NCBI RefSeq assembly: GCF_041080655.1
Contig: NZ_CP163525.1
Span: 1,984,001-2,048,000 of the forward strand
Direction of reading: 5' to 3'
Origin: Streptomyces sp. CG4
GTDB taxonomy: Bacteria > Actinomycetota > Actinomycetes > Streptomycetales > Streptomycetaceae
DNA length: 64,000 nt
Every line of letters begins with the position of its first letter. Positions within the stretch are counted from its first letter, which is position 1. Positions 44,880-54,286 of the stretch are shown one piece after another. The position numbers were made by a program, and so were the translations under genes. The notes under the pieces were generated by a model. The model was not told the DNA's origin, searched no databases, and saw only the letters and a list, made by a program, of their open reading frames with translations.

Positions 44880-45425
44880 CCGCGCGGGGCCTCGTTCTCC
44901 TGGTACACCTAGTCGCCCACGCGGGTCCGGTATCCCCATGTGCGAGGCGTGCTCCTGGAGTTGTACTGCGACGGCGACCCGGTGGCCGCGTGGGCCGAGG
45001 GCACCTCCGATCCGGTGAAGCGGCGGCGACGCTAGTAGTCGCTGACCCGCCGGCTACGGATCGGCGAGACTCAGGACCACGCGGTCGCCCTGTCCATGGG
45101 CGGGCGGCGGGCCTGGCGGCAGTCCTGGGTCTCGGCCTCCTGCCGTACCGACGGCTGCGGGTGGTCGCCATACGCCGGACGAGCGGCCGTAGCGACCGGC
45201 TGACCTGCCCCCGCCCCCGCTGGCGCTCTTGCTGCTCGCCGGCCTGACCGCCACCGCGGCGCGACGGCCCACGCGCCGCTCGTCCACCGGCTGCACGCCC
45301 TGCTCGCCCTGGCCCTGTTCGCCCTGTTCGCCCTGTTCGCCCTGTGGCCGTTCAACCGCCTGGTGCACGCGTCGCCGTCCCACTGGGTTACGTCGTCCGC
45401 CCGTACGTCGTCTACCGATCGCGGG
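44880..45425 (+). pseudogene. Decayed narI (nitrate reductase gamma subunit)
   Basis: Fragments of NarI, the cytochrome b subunit of respiratory nitrate reductase, in at least four different frames. In order: GLVLLVHLVAHAG (first helix), DHAVALSMGG, then GLAAVLGLGLLPYRRLRVVA with IRRTSGRSDRLT, then PLALLLLAGLTATAA, then HRLHALLALALFALFALFAL with WPFNRLVHA, and finally VPLGYVVRPYVVYRSR. This order is exactly that of the NarI C-terminal half. Frame changes at about 45105, 45215, 45266 and 45370, plus a slipped nine-base repeat (CTGTTCGCC three times), make it clearly non-functional. No other nar genes are in the window. Confidence 0.75.
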
Positions 45426-45568
45426 GCGGGGCGGGGCGGGCGCCCGTGACGCGGTCATGGACAGGTGACGGCACATTATGGACCGATGAGACGCATCGGC
45501 TTTGGCCCTGGTGACCGGACCATCGCCCCGGCAAGGTGGTGACCCCGAACCCGAGGAGGCTACCGACC

Positions 45569-46270
45569 ATGCGATTCCGGCACGCGGACACCATCTGGGC
45601 CACGTTCCCCGAACTGGCTTCAGGCGCGCTGTACGCCACCGGCGTGGACGCCCGCGTCGACACCGGGCCGCGCGCCGCCGAGTACACCGCCCGCGCCCTG
45701 GACCGGCTGGCCGGAACCACCGAGGGTGAGTTTCCCGAAGTGCTGGCCTGGCGGCGGACGTTCAGCCAGCTCGGAGTGAAGCCGACGCAGTACCGGTGTG
45801 CCTCGGAGTCGCTGCTGCGGCGGCTGCGGAAAGAGGGCACGCTGCCGCGCATCCATCCGCTGGTCGACCTGTGCAACGCGCTGTCGGTGGCGTACGCGAT
45901 CCCGGTGGCCGTCCTCGACGTCGACCGGGTCGCCTGGCCGCTGCTGGAGGTGCGGCCGGCCGACGGCGACGAGACGTACACGGCGTTCGGCGGGGGCGTC
46001 GAGCATCCCGCGCCCGGCGAGGTGACCTTCGTCGACTCGTCGGGCCGGGCGCACGCCCGGCGCTGGACCCATCGGCAGAGCGGCCACTCGGCGGTCGGCG
46101 AGCACACCCGCCGTGTGCTGGTGGTGGCGGAGGCCATGCACGAGGGTGGCGCGGCGATGGTGCCCGAGCTGCTGAAGGCGGTGGAGGCGGAGGTGGCGGC
46201 GCACTGGGGGGCCGGCACGGAGACGGCCGTGCTCACCGCGGCCGCGCCGGACTTCGTCTTCGGCGGCTGA
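45569..46270 (+). CDS. B3/B4 domain protein (PheRS beta-like domain)
   Basis: A 233-residue free-standing B3/B4 domain protein, the fold found in phenylalanyl-tRNA synthetase beta chains, where it serves editing. Signatures: EVLAWRRTFSQLGVKPTQYRC, shown in part as WRRTFSQLGVKPTQYRC, then PRIHPLVDLCNALSVAYAIPVAVLD and FGGGVEHPAPGEV, then RWTHRQSGHSAVGEHTRRVLV. Free versions may edit misacylated tRNA or bind nucleotides; function is not settled. ATG at 45569 has GAGGAGGCT before it. It is followed 26 bases later by a MocR-type gene, probably co-transcribed. Confidence 0.8.
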   Translation: MRFRHADTIWATFPELASGALYATGVDARVDTGPRAAEYTARALDRLAGTTEGEFPEVLAWRRTFSQLGVKPTQYRCASESLLRRLRKEGTLPRIHPLVDLCNALSVAYAIPVAVLDVDRVAWPLLEVRPADGDETYTAFGGGVEHPAPGEVTFVDSSGRAHARRWTHRQSGHSAVGEHTRRVLVVAEAMHEGGAAMVPELLKAVEAEVAAHWGAGTETAVLTAAAPDFVFGG

Positions 46271-46296
46271 GCCCGGCACATGACAGCATCAGCAAG

Positions 46297-48267
46297 GTGA
46301 ACGACGAGGAGCGAGAGCGAGAGGCGTCGGCCGCCGCGAGCGAACTCCCCGGCCGTGGCTCGGACTTCCTGCAGCTGGCGGTCGGCGATCTGCCCGCGGG
46401 CGGTAAGTCGGAGTGGCTGGCCGGCCGGCTGCGGCAGGCGATAGCGGACGGCCGACTGGCGGTGGGCAGCAGACTCCCGCCCACTCGGGTGCTCGCCGCC
46501 GAACTGCGCGTCTCCCGCGGCGTGATCACCGAGGCCTACCGCCGACTCGCCGAGGACGGTCATCTGGAGGGGCGCCGCCGCGGGGGCACGGTGGTGGTGG
46601 CGGCACCGTTCGATTCGCCGGGCACCGGGGTTCTGGGCGGGGGCACGGCCACGGCCACGGCCACGGCACCACCGATCAACTCCCCAGACACCGCCCCCCG
46701 GCACGCAGACATCCTCGCAACACCACCGACCAACTCACCGAACGCCGCACCCCGGAGTGGGGGCCGGGAGCGCGGTGAGGCGCGGAGCGGACCCGCGTGT
46801 GGCGCGCGCGGCAGGCGTGCGCCGGCTGCGTCGGGAACGGCCCGCGCCACCCTGCGCGGGACCGCGTCGCCGGAGACGCCGGACTCGCTGGGCATCACGG
46901 GCACGATGGGCTCTCGTACCTCCGGCCGCGGAACCGGCCACGCCTCCTCCGACCGCGCCCCTGACCCCACCTCCGGCACGCTGCCCTCCAACGCTCCCAG
47001 CCCGCTGCCCCCACCCCGTCCCGCGCCCGCACCCCCGCCCCCGCCCCTGCGCGCACCCGGTCGCCTCTCCCCCGCCCCGCCCACATCGCCCTTCTCCCAC
47101 GCCCCCGGCGCCGACGTCTTCGACGCGTTGCGCAACGCCCCGGCCGCCGTCGACTTCACTCCCGGGCGGCCGGACCTCGCCACCTTCCCGCGTACCGCCT
47201 GGCTGCGGGCCGAGCGCGCCGTGCTCGCGGGGCTGTCCGCGGAGCACCTCGGCTACGGCGACCCCCGTGGCGCTCCCGCGTTGCGGCGGGCCGTGGCCGA
47301 CTGGCTGGCGCGGATGCGGGGTGTGCGGGTGACGCCGGACGAGGTGCTGATCGTCGCGGGCACCGCCCAGGCGCTCACGCTGCTGCACCAGGTGCTGCGG
47401 GCGGACGGTATCGACGCCGTGGCGGTGGAGGACCCGGGCTCGCTCGGGGGACGCCAGCATCTGCGGAACGGGGGCCTGGACACCCCGCCGGTGCCGGTCG
47501 ACGAGGAGGGGGTGCGGGTGGCTGCGTTGCGGGCGACCGGAGCCCGCGCGGTGCTGCTCACCCCGGCCCACCAGTTCCCGACCGGCGTGGTGACCAGCGG
47601 CGAGCGCCGGCGTGAGCTGCTGGGCTGGGCGCGCGACGGCGGGCTGATCCTGGAGGACGACTACGACGCCGAGCACCGTTACGACCGGCCCCCGGTCCCC
47701 GCGCTGCGGGCCCTGCTGGCCGACCGGGTGTGCTACATGGGCAGCGTGTCGAAGCTGCTCGCCCCGGCCCTGCGCATCGGCTGGCTGGTGGCCCCGCCCC
47801 GTTATCGCACGGACCTGGTCGACGCCAAGCGTTTCAACGACCTGGGCAACGCGGTGCTGCCGCAGCTGGTGCTCGCCCGGCTGATGGAGTCCGGCGCACT
47901 GGAGCGTCACCTACGGCTGTTGCGGCGCCGGCACCGCGACCGCCGGGACGCGATGATCGCCGCGCTGGCCGAGCAGTTGCCCGGCGGGACCGTGCACGGC
48001 GCCGCGGCGGGCCTGCATCTGACCGTCACCTACACCGCGGACGTGCCCGACACCGAGTTCGCGGCTGCCGCGCTGACCCGGGGCGTCAAGTGCCAACCGC
48101 TATCCTGGCACCGGCAGTTGCCCGGCCCGCCCGGTCTCGTCCTCGGCTATGCGGCCACCGCACCGGGAGCCATCGCCGAGGGCGTGGCGCTGCTCGGCGC
48201 CACCCTGCGCGAATTGACCCGGCAGCGGCGCGACCGCCAGGGCCGCCCAGCGCTGCCGCCCTCCTGA
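46297..48267 (+). CDS. MocR/GabR-type transcriptional regulator with long linker
   Basis: PLP-dependent regulator. N-terminal GntR winged helix (about 30-105; LAGRLRQAIADGRLAVGSRLPPTRVLAAELRVSRG read as IADGRLAVGSRLPPTRVLAA, then VITEAYRRLAEDGHL). A low-complexity Thr/Pro/Ala-rich linker of about 150 residues (about 110-265) follows, then an aminotransferase class I/II domain (about 275-640) with ILEDDYDAEHRYD and the PLP-lysine MGSVSKLLAPALRIGWLVAP. Total 656 residues against about 470 for typical family members, the excess being all linker. Such proteins sense PLP-linked amines and regulate genes such as pdxST or gab. GTG at 46297; weak ribosome-binding site. Confidence 0.85.
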   Translation: MNDEEREREASAAASELPGRGSDFLQLAVGDLPAGGKSEWLAGRLRQAIADGRLAVGSRLPPTRVLAAELRVSRGVITEAYRRLAEDGHLEGRRRGGTVVVAAPFDSPGTGVLGGGTATATATAPPINSPDTAPRHADILATPPTNSPNAAPRSGGRERGEARSGPACGARGRRAPAASGTARATLRGTASPETPDSLGITGTMGSRTSGRGTGHASSDRAPDPTSGTLPSNAPSPLPPPRPAPAPPPPPLRAPGRLSPAPPTSPFSHAPGADVFDALRNAPAAVDFTPGRPDLATFPRTAWLRAERAVLAGLSAEHLGYGDPRGAPALRRAVADWLARMRGVRVTPDEVLIVAGTAQALTLLHQVLRADGIDAVAVEDPGSLGGRQHLRNGGLDTPPVPVDEEGVRVAALRATGARAVLLTPAHQFPTGVVTSGERRRELLGWARDGGLILEDDYDAEHRYDRPPVPALRALLADRVCYMGSVSKLLAPALRIGWLVAPPRYRTDLVDAKRFNDLGNAVLPQLVLARLMESGALERHLRLLRRRHRDRRDAMIAALAEQLPGGTVHGAAAGLHLTVTYTADVPDTEFAAAALTRGVKCQPLSWHRQLPGPPGLVLGYAATAPGAIAEGVALLGATLRELTRQRRDRQGRPALPPS

Positions 48268-48289
48268 ACCGCTCGTCGGACCCTGCCCG

Positions 48290-48322
48290 GCGCGCCACGG
48301 GGGTTTCTCCCCCCTGGCGCGC
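48290..48322 (+). terminator. Strong hairpin after MocR gene
   Basis: GCGCGCCA (48290-48297) pairs with TGGCGCGC (48315-48322), and GGGGG (48299-48303) with CCCCC (48309-48313), around loop TTTCT and one C-C mismatch. It lies 22 bases after the stop. Confidence 0.75.
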
Positions 48323-48397
48323 TGGTGCTGTCCCCCGCACCGAGCCGCCTGCCTGCCGGAGTGATCGCGGCCCGGGCGGTGCCTAGCGTGCTGAACC

Positions 48398-49723
48398 ATG
48401 ACCATCCCCCTTCTGTATTCCCTGCTCCGCAGGCAAACCAGCCTTGCGGCCATGGCAACAGCCGTCGTGCTGGTCACCGCCCCCGCGGCATCCGCCGAAT
48501 CCACCGCATCCCCCGCCTCCGCCGCATCCCCCGCATCCACACAGACGTCATCGCTGACGCCCTCACAGGCACCACCACGGACGCCGGCGCAGGCACCACC
48601 ACGGGCGCCATCGCAGGCGGCGCCGCAGACGCCCCACCCGTGCCGCACACATGACGCGTTACGCCGGTCCGTGCACCACTTGGTCACGCACGACCGGATC
48701 GCCGGTGCCGCCGTCCTCGTCGACGGCGCCGGCCGGGACGCGGCCTGCACCAGCTGGTCCGTGACCGACGGAGTGGCCGATCTGCGCACGGACCGCCCGA
48801 TGAACACCACCGACCGGCTGCGCATCGGCAGTGTCACCAAGACCTTCACCGCGACGGTCGTCCTGCAACTCGCCGCCGAGCGGCGCCTGTCCCTGGACGC
48901 GCCCGTCGAGCGTTACCTGCCCGGCCTGATCCGCGGCTCCGGGTACGACGGCCGCCGGATCACCGTACGGCAGATCCTGCAGCACACCAGCGGGCTCCCC
49001 GACTACCTCGACACGCCCGTATGGGATCATCCCGAGCGGCTGCGGTACCGGCACTTCGAGCCGCGCGAACTCGTCGCCCGGGCCCTGCGGTTGCCGCACC
49101 CCAAGCGGACCTGGCACTACGCGACCACCAACTACCTCATAGCCGGGCTGATCGTGCAGGCGGTCACCGGACACACCCCGGAGACGGAGATCACCCGGCG
49201 GATCATTACGCCGCTCGGGCTGCACGACACGTACTGGCCCGGAGACGATCCGCGCGTCCAAGGGCCGTACTCCCACAGCTACTTCGTCGCCGACGACGGG
49301 CGCCGTACCGACGGCACCAGCTGGAACATGACCTTCGGCGGCACCGGTGGGGCCCTGGTGTCCACGCCGGCCGACCTGAACCGGTTCGCCGCCGCTCTGT
49401 TCGGCGGCCGGCTGCTGCCCGCGGCCCAACTCGCCCAGATGCGGCGGACCGTGGCGGCCGACCCCGACCGGCTCTGGCCCGGCGCCCGCTACGGCCTCGG
49501 GCTGATCTCCTCGCCCCTGTCCTGCGGCGGCACCTGGTGGGGCCACGCGGGAACGGTGCCCGGCGGCCACCGGGCGCTGGTCGCCGTCGGCCCCGGCGGT
49601 CGCGGTGTCGCCGTGGCCCTGAACGAGATACCGGCCACGCTCCAGGCCGAACAGGACTTCCTCGACGTCGTCGACAAGGCCCTCTGCGAGGGGCGCACGT
49701 CCGAAAGGCAGGACATCGCATGA
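48398..49723 (+). CDS. Exported serine hydrolase (beta-lactamase/DD-peptidase class C type)
   Basis: A 441-residue secreted protein. Signal peptide MATAVVLVTAPAASA after a short N-terminal extension, then a Ser/Thr/Pro/Ala-rich stalk (about 33-80) and a class C beta-lactamase-like domain. Catalytic motifs: SxxK in RIGSVTKTFT, YxN in YATTNYLIAGLIV, and the KTG-equivalent in WWGHAGTVPGGH (HAG). Family members are D-alanyl-D-alanine carboxypeptidases or esterases. ATG at 48398. It overlaps the next gene by four bases (ATGA), so both exported hydrolases are co-translated. Confidence 0.85.
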   Translation: MTIPLLYSLLRRQTSLAAMATAVVLVTAPAASAESTASPASAASPASTQTSSLTPSQAPPRTPAQAPPRAPSQAAPQTPHPCRTHDALRRSVHHLVTHDRIAGAAVLVDGAGRDAACTSWSVTDGVADLRTDRPMNTTDRLRIGSVTKTFTATVVLQLAAERRLSLDAPVERYLPGLIRGSGYDGRRITVRQILQHTSGLPDYLDTPVWDHPERLRYRHFEPRELVARALRLPHPKRTWHYATTNYLIAGLIVQAVTGHTPETEITRRIITPLGLHDTYWPGDDPRVQGPYSHSYFVADDGRRTDGTSWNMTFGGTGGALVSTPADLNRFAAALFGGRLLPAAQLAQMRRTVAADPDRLWPGARYGLGLISSPLSCGGTWWGHAGTVPGGHRALVAVGPGGRGVAVALNEIPATLQAEQDFLDVVDKALCEGRTSERQDIA

Positions 49724-51345
49724 CCGCCTCCTTCTCCCGCGGCCCCGGGCAGCGCCCGCGCACCGGCCGCTCTCGCCGTCCGGCCGCGCGAATCGCCGTA
49801 GCAGCCGCTCTGTGCCTCGCGGGCACGCTCACCCTGGGCGCCGCGCCCGCCATGCCCACCACGCCCGCCGTACCCACCACGCCCGCCGTGCCCGCCGCGG
49901 CCGGCGACCCCCTCGCCCGCTACCACCACCAGCACCTCCACTGGAAGAGCTGCCGGCTCGGCCCCGACGACACCACGGGCAAGGAACTGGAGCAGGCCGG
50001 TGCCCAATGCGCCGACGTCACCGTGCCGTTGGACTACGCGCGCCCCGCCGGCCGCACGATCACCGTCGCCCTCTCCCGGATCCGGGCCACCGACACCGCC
50101 CATCGCGTCGGCGCGCTGCTGCTCAACAGCGGTGGCCCCGGCGGGCAGACGATCGGTGATCCGCCGTGGGTGCGCAAGGCGATGAAGGACGTCGGCGCGC
50201 GCTACGACGTGGTGGGGGTGGATCCGCGCTTCGTCGGCCGGAGCACCCCGCTGGACTGCCAGTGGCCCACCGGCAGCATGTTCCGCGGGGCGGGTGGCGG
50301 CCGCGCCGGCTTCGACCGCATGGTGGCCTTGTCCGCGGACCTCGCCCGCCGGTGCCGTACACACGCGGGCGCCCTGGTGCCGTACGCCACCACCCGGAAC
50401 ACCGCCCGCGACATGGACGTGATCCGCGCCGCCCTGGGGGAACGCCGGATCTCCTATCTCGGGTACTCGTACGGCAGTTACCTCGGCCAGGTGTACGCGA
50501 CGATGTTCCCGGACCGGACCGACCGGGTCGTCCTGGACGGCGTGATCGATCCCGGCCGCTACGGTCCGAGGCTGCTGCGCGGCACGGAGGAGGCCAACCG
50601 GAACGCCCTGCGGGACTGGGCCGGCTGGGCCGCCGCGCACGACGCGGCCTACGGTCTGGGGCGGACCCGCAGTGCGGTGCTGGCGACCGTGGACGCCGTG
50701 CGGTCGGCCGCCGCACGCACCCCCCTGCGGCTCGGCGCCCACCGGGTGGACGGGCACATCCTGCCCGTCGTCGTCTTCAACGGCCTCTCCCAGGACAATC
50801 CCACGGCCTACGGCGATCTCGCCCGGGCCGTGCGCGACCTGCGGCGCGCCGCCGAGGGCCGGACCGTCGCCCCGTCATCCTGGCTGGCCGGCACACTGGA
50901 CTTCCTGCTGACCGGGCACGACTCCACCTACGGCAGCGCTCAGACGGCGATCCTCTGCGGCGACGTGGCCGCTCCGCGCGACCCGGAGACCTACTGGCGC
51001 GATCTGCGGCGTGCCGGGTCGCGGGACAAGCTGTTCGCTCCCGTCGCGAACGACATCAACCCGTGCGCCTTCTGGGATCCGCCGCGCGAACGCCCCACGC
51101 CGATCCGCGGCGACCTGCCGGCCCTGCTCGTGAACGCCACCGGTGACCCGCGCACCACCTTCCGCGGCGCCGAGACGGTCCACCGCAACTGGCCCGGCTC
51201 CCGTCTGGTCACCCTGCTCGGCGCGGACCAGCACGCGGTGTACGGCGTCTTCGGCAGCTCCTGCGTGGATGCCACGGTCAACGCCTATCTCGGCACCGGG
51301 CGCCTGCCGGCCGAGGACGTCGGCTGCGCCAGGCCGGCCGCCTGA
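49720..51345 (+). CDS. Exported alpha/beta hydrolase (TAP/SlpD-like)
   Basis: A 541-residue exported hydrolase, relative of the one at 18718. Signal region IAVAAALCLAGTLTLGAAPAMP with a repeated PTTPAVPTTPAVPAAA stretch. Mature domain: LLLNSGGPGGQTIGDP oxyanion, GVDPRFVGRSTPLDC, elbow LGYSYGSYLGQVYATMFPD, acid in VNATGDPRTTFRGAE, histidine in LGADQHAVYGVFGSSC. ATG at 49720 overlaps the serine hydrolase stop. It probably acts on peptides alongside its partner. The gene is convergent with the macrodomain gene, two bases apart. Confidence 0.85.
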   Translation: MTASFSRGPGQRPRTGRSRRPAARIAVAAALCLAGTLTLGAAPAMPTTPAVPTTPAVPAAAGDPLARYHHQHLHWKSCRLGPDDTTGKELEQAGAQCADVTVPLDYARPAGRTITVALSRIRATDTAHRVGALLLNSGGPGGQTIGDPPWVRKAMKDVGARYDVVGVDPRFVGRSTPLDCQWPTGSMFRGAGGGRAGFDRMVALSADLARRCRTHAGALVPYATTRNTARDMDVIRAALGERRISYLGYSYGSYLGQVYATMFPDRTDRVVLDGVIDPGRYGPRLLRGTEEANRNALRDWAGWAAAHDAAYGLGRTRSAVLATVDAVRSAAARTPLRLGAHRVDGHILPVVVFNGLSQDNPTAYGDLARAVRDLRRAAEGRTVAPSSWLAGTLDFLLTGHDSTYGSAQTAILCGDVAAPRDPETYWRDLRRAGSRDKLFAPVANDINPCAFWDPPRERPTPIRGDLPALLVNATGDPRTTFRGAETVHRNWPGSRLVTLLGADQHAVYGVFGSSCVDATVNAYLGTGRLPAEDVGCARPAA

Positions 51346-51347
51346 CG

Positions 51348-51857
51348 TCAGCCGACCTGCCGGGCGAAGGCGTCGTAGGCCCGCTCGTCGAAGAGGACGA
51401 AGCGCACCTCCTCGACCGCCGTCGCCGTGTCCCGCACCGCCTCCACGGCGATCCGTGCCGCATCGTCCAGCGGCCACCGGTACACGCCCGTGGAGACGGC
51501 CGGGAACGCGACGGTGCGGGCGCCGAGTTCGTCGGCGACCTTCAGGGACGCGCGGTAGCAGGAGGCGAGCAGCTCCGAGCGGTCCTCGCTCTGGCTGTAC
51601 ACCGGACCCACCGTGTGAATGACCCAGCGGGCGTCGAGTGCTCCCGCCGTCGTGGCGACCGCCTGGCCGGCGGGCAGGCCCTTGCCGTACCGGGAGGCGC
51701 GCAGCGCGCGGCACTCCTCCAGGATGGCGGGGCCGCCGCGCCGGTGGATCGCGCCGTCGACTCCTCCGCCGCCGAGGAGGGAGGAGTTGGCCGCGTTGAC
51801 GATCGCGTCCGCGCTCTGCCGGGTGATGTCTCCCTGGACGAGGGTGATGGTGGTCAT
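51348..51857 (-). CDS. Macrodomain O-acetyl-ADP-ribose deacetylase
   Basis: A 169-residue macrodomain, YmdB/MacroD type, that hydrolyses O-acetyl-ADP-ribose or reverses mono-ADP-ribosylation. Sequence: [20 protein letters not shown], with [22 protein letters not shown] (substrate loops), then [22 protein letters not shown] and [15 protein letters not shown]. All catalytic-loop residues expected for this group are present. ATG at 51857 overlaps the FAD oxidoreductase stop (ATGA), so it is translationally coupled. A sirtuin that makes its substrate is 13 kb away. Confidence 0.92.
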   Translation of the reverse strand: MTTITLVQGDITRQSADAIVNAANSSLLGGGGVDGAIHRRGGPAILEECRALRASRYGKGLPAGQAVATTAGALDARWVIHTVGPVYSQSEDRSELLASCYRASLKVADELGARTVAFPAVSTGVYRWPLDDAARIAVEAVRDTATAVEEVRFVLFDERAYDAFARQVG

Positions 51858-53263
51858 GTCTGCCTCAGTCTTCGCCAGACGGCCTTGGCCGCGTTGTGCC
51901 CCGACATGCCGTGCACGCCGGGTCCCGGCGGAGTGGCCGAGGAGCAGATGAAGACCGCCGGATGCGGGGTGTGGTAGGGGAACAGGGAAAGTCTGGGGCG
52001 CAGCAGCAGCTGGAGTCCGGACGCCGCGCCGCAGGCGATGTCGCCGCCGACGTAGTTGGCGTTGTGGGCGGCCAGCTCGGCGGGGCCGGCGACGGCGCGG
52101 GCGAGCACACGGTCGCGGAAACCGGGGGCGAAGCGCTCCAGTTGGCGTTCCATGGCGTCGGTGAGGTCGCCGGACCAGCCGTTCGGGACATGGCCGTACG
52201 CCCAGAAGACGTGCTTGCCCTCGGGGGCGCGGGTCGGGTCGGCGACGCTGGGCTGCACGGTGATCAGGAACGGCCGCTGCGGAGCGCGGCCCTCGCGGGA
52301 GGCGGCGCGCAGGGCGGTGGAGATCTCGGCCTGGCTCGCGCCGATCTGGACGGTGCCGGCGGTGCGGGCCTCGGGCGCGGTCCAGGGCACCGGGCCGTCC
52401 AGGGCATAGTCGATCTTGAAGACGCTCGGGCCGTAGCGGTAGTGCGCGTAGTGGTCGCCGAAGCCGGCGATGCGGGCGAGCGCGGTGGGCGAGGTGTCGA
52501 AGACGTACGCCCGCGCGGGCGGCAGATCGTCCAGGCGCTTGATCTCGTAGTCGGTGTGGACGGCGCCGCCGAGGTCCTTCAGATAGCCGGCGAGGGCGTC
52601 GGAGATCGCCTGGGAGCCGCCGCGGGGCACCGGCCAGCCGCGGGCGTGCGCGGCCAGCGCGAAGACCAGGCCCACGGCGCCGGTGGCCAGGCCGTCCAGC
52701 GGCGCGATCACATGCGCGACCAGACCGGCGAAGAGGGCCTTGGCCCGCTCGTCCCTGAAGCGGCGCAGCAGCCAGGTGGCCGGCGGCAGCCCGGCCAGTC
52801 CGAAGCGGGCCAGGGCGACCGGGTCGCGCGGGAGCGCGGTCAGCGGCAGGGACATGAAGTCCCGGACGAGGGTGTCCCAGTCGGCGAGGAACGGCTCGAC
52901 CAGCCTGCGGTACGCGCCCGCGTCGCGCGGTCCGAAGGAGGCGGCCGTCTCGGCCACCGAGCGGGACAGCACGGCCGCGGTGCCGTCGAGGAACGGGTGC
53001 GCCATCGGCAGGTCGGCGTGCAGCCATTCGAGGCCGTAGCGGTCGAGGGGGAGGGCGCGGAACGCCGGCGAGTTGATGCCGAGGGGGTGGGCGGCCGAGC
53101 ACGGGTCGTGCCGGAAGCCGGGCAGGGTCAGTTCCTCGGTGCGGGCGCCGCCGCCCACGGTGGACTTCGCCTCGAACAGCGCGACGGAGAAGCCGCGGCG
53201 GGCCAGCTCCACGGCCGCGGTCAGTCCGTTCGGTCCCGCACCCACCACGACCGCATCGAGCAT
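51854..53263 (-). CDS. Phytoene-dehydrogenase-like FAD oxidoreductase
   Basis: A 469-residue NAD(P)/FAD-dependent oxidoreductase of the amine-oxidase/phytoene desaturase superfamily. Dinucleotide-binding N-terminus [20 protein letters not shown], then [42 protein letters not shown] (part of the FAD domain) and a C-terminal [27 protein letters not shown] segment ([16 protein letters not shown] in part). Carotenoid genes are absent, so the substrate is unclear. Start ATG at 53263 is chosen over GTG at 53272 because AAGG lies eight bases ahead. It is translationally coupled to the macrodomain gene. Confidence 0.85.
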   Translation of the reverse strand: MLDAVVVGAGPNGLTAAVELARRGFSVALFEAKSTVGGGARTEELTLPGFRHDPCSAAHPLGINSPAFRALPLDRYGLEWLHADLPMAHPFLDGTAAVLSRSVAETAASFGPRDAGAYRRLVEPFLADWDTLVRDFMSLPLTALPRDPVALARFGLAGLPPATWLLRRFRDERAKALFAGLVAHVIAPLDGLATGAVGLVFALAAHARGWPVPRGGSQAISDALAGYLKDLGGAVHTDYEIKRLDDLPPARAYVFDTSPTALARIAGFGDHYAHYRYGPSVFKIDYALDGPVPWTAPEARTAGTVQIGASQAEISTALRAASREGRAPQRPFLITVQPSVADPTRAPEGKHVFWAYGHVPNGWSGDLTDAMERQLERFAPGFRDRVLARAVAGPAELAAHNANYVGGDIACGAASGLQLLLRPRLSLFPYHTPHPAVFICSSATPPGPGVHGMSGHNAAKAVWRRLRQT

Positions 53264-53285
53264 CGACGGCACCTTCGGACCCCTT

Positions 53286-53337
53286 CGTCAGCCGATGACC
53301 ACTCGGAGTTGCGTCAGCCGATGGCCACTCTGCGTTC
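53286..53337. repeat. Two-copy 26-base tandem repeat upstream of oxidoreductase gene
   Basis: CGTCAGCCGATGACCACTCG and CGTCAGCCGATGGCCACTCT each begin a 26-base unit, at 53286 and 53312, with a few differences. It lies just upstream of the minus-strand oxidoreductase start and may be an operator or a duplication. Confidence 0.5.
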
Positions 53338-53398
53338 AGGATATGCCGGAGGACTGACACTCCCCCGGGGCGGGTGACCGGGTGGACCGGCCGGCGCG

Positions 53399-53419
53399 GG
53401 CGGAAGGGACCCTTCCGCC
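53399..53419 (-). terminator. Hairpin after inositol-monophosphatase gene
   Basis: GGCGGAAGGG / CCCTTCCGCC, perfect 10-bp arms around one A (in practice 9-bp stem, three-base loop). It lies 22 bases beyond the stop of the minus-strand gene at 53441. Confidence 0.7.
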
Positions 53420-53440
53420 GGCGGCGGCCGGCCCGGAGGT

Positions 53441-54286
53441 TCAGGCCCCCGCGCGCAGCAGCTCGGCCACCCGGTGGGCCGTCGCGGCGTCCCGGGCCGC
53501 GGTGAACGGCAGGGCGTTGCCGCCGGTCACGCGGAACGGCTCGCCGGCGCGGGTGAGGTGCGCGCCGCCCGCCTCCTCGACCAGGAGGAGACCCGCCGCG
53601 TGGTCCCAGGCCGCCTCCCAGGAGAACGCGACCGCGTCCAACTCGCCCCGGGCGACGGCGAGATACTCCAGGCCCGCCGAACCGCAGGCGCGCGGGGCGA
53701 AGCCGTCGGTCCGCAGGGCGTGCAGCGCGCGCTTCTCCGCGTCGGTGGTGTAGTCCGGGTGGGACGTGGCGACGACGAGGTCCCGGCCGGGCGCGGGCGG
53801 GCCCGCGAACAGCCGCTCGCCGTCGAGGAAGGCGCCCTGGCCGCGGACTGCGGTGGCGAGCTGGTCGCGCGCCGCGGCGTAGGTCCAGGAGGCGAGGACG
53901 ACGCCGCGGTGGGCGAGCGCGACCAGGGTGCAGAACCCGTCGTCGCCGTGGACGAACTGGCGGGTGCCGTCGACCGGGTCGACGATCCACACCGGCGCGT
54001 CGCCCTGGAGCGCCGCATAGGTCGACGGGTCGGCGTGCACCGCCTCCTCGCCGACCACCACCGAGCCGGGCAGCAGCGCGCCCAGGTCCTGGGTGAGCCG
54101 CAGCTCGGCCAGCCGGTCGGCGTCCGTCACCAGGTCGTGCGGGCCGCTCTTCTGGTCCACCTCGTGCTCGGCGAGGCGGCGGAAGCGGGGCAGGATCTCG
54201 GCCGCGGCCGCCTTGCGGACCGCTTCCTCCACGTCGGCCGAGCAGCGTGCGAGAAACTCGTCGATGGTTTCCGTGTCTTCGATCAT
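53441..54286 (-). CDS. Inositol monophosphatase family protein
   Basis: A 281-residue Mg-dependent phosphatase of the IMPase/FBPase superfamily. Motifs: SGPHDLVTDADRLAE, VVVGEEAVHADP (GEE, metal site), VWIVDPVDGTRQFVHGDDGF (DPVDGT), and WEAAWDHAAGLLLVEEAGG (WDxAAG). Could be inositol-1-phosphatase, histidinol-phosphatase or 3'-phosphoadenosine phosphatase; motif variants do not decide. ATG at 54286 with GGAG four bases before it is the best start; the longer upstream frame has no site. It ends with a hairpin at 53399. Confidence 0.88.
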   Translation of the reverse strand: MIEDTETIDEFLARCSADVEEAVRKAAAAEILPRFRRLAEHEVDQKSGPHDLVTDADRLAELRLTQDLGALLPGSVVVGEEAVHADPSTYAALQGDAPVWIVDPVDGTRQFVHGDDGFCTLVALAHRGVVLASWTYAAARDQLATAVRGQGAFLDGERLFAGPPAPGRDLVVATSHPDYTTDAEKRALHALRTDGFAPRACGSAGLEYLAVARGELDAVAFSWEAAWDHAAGLLLVEEAGGAHLTRAGEPFRVTGGNALPFTAARDAATAHRVAELLRAGA

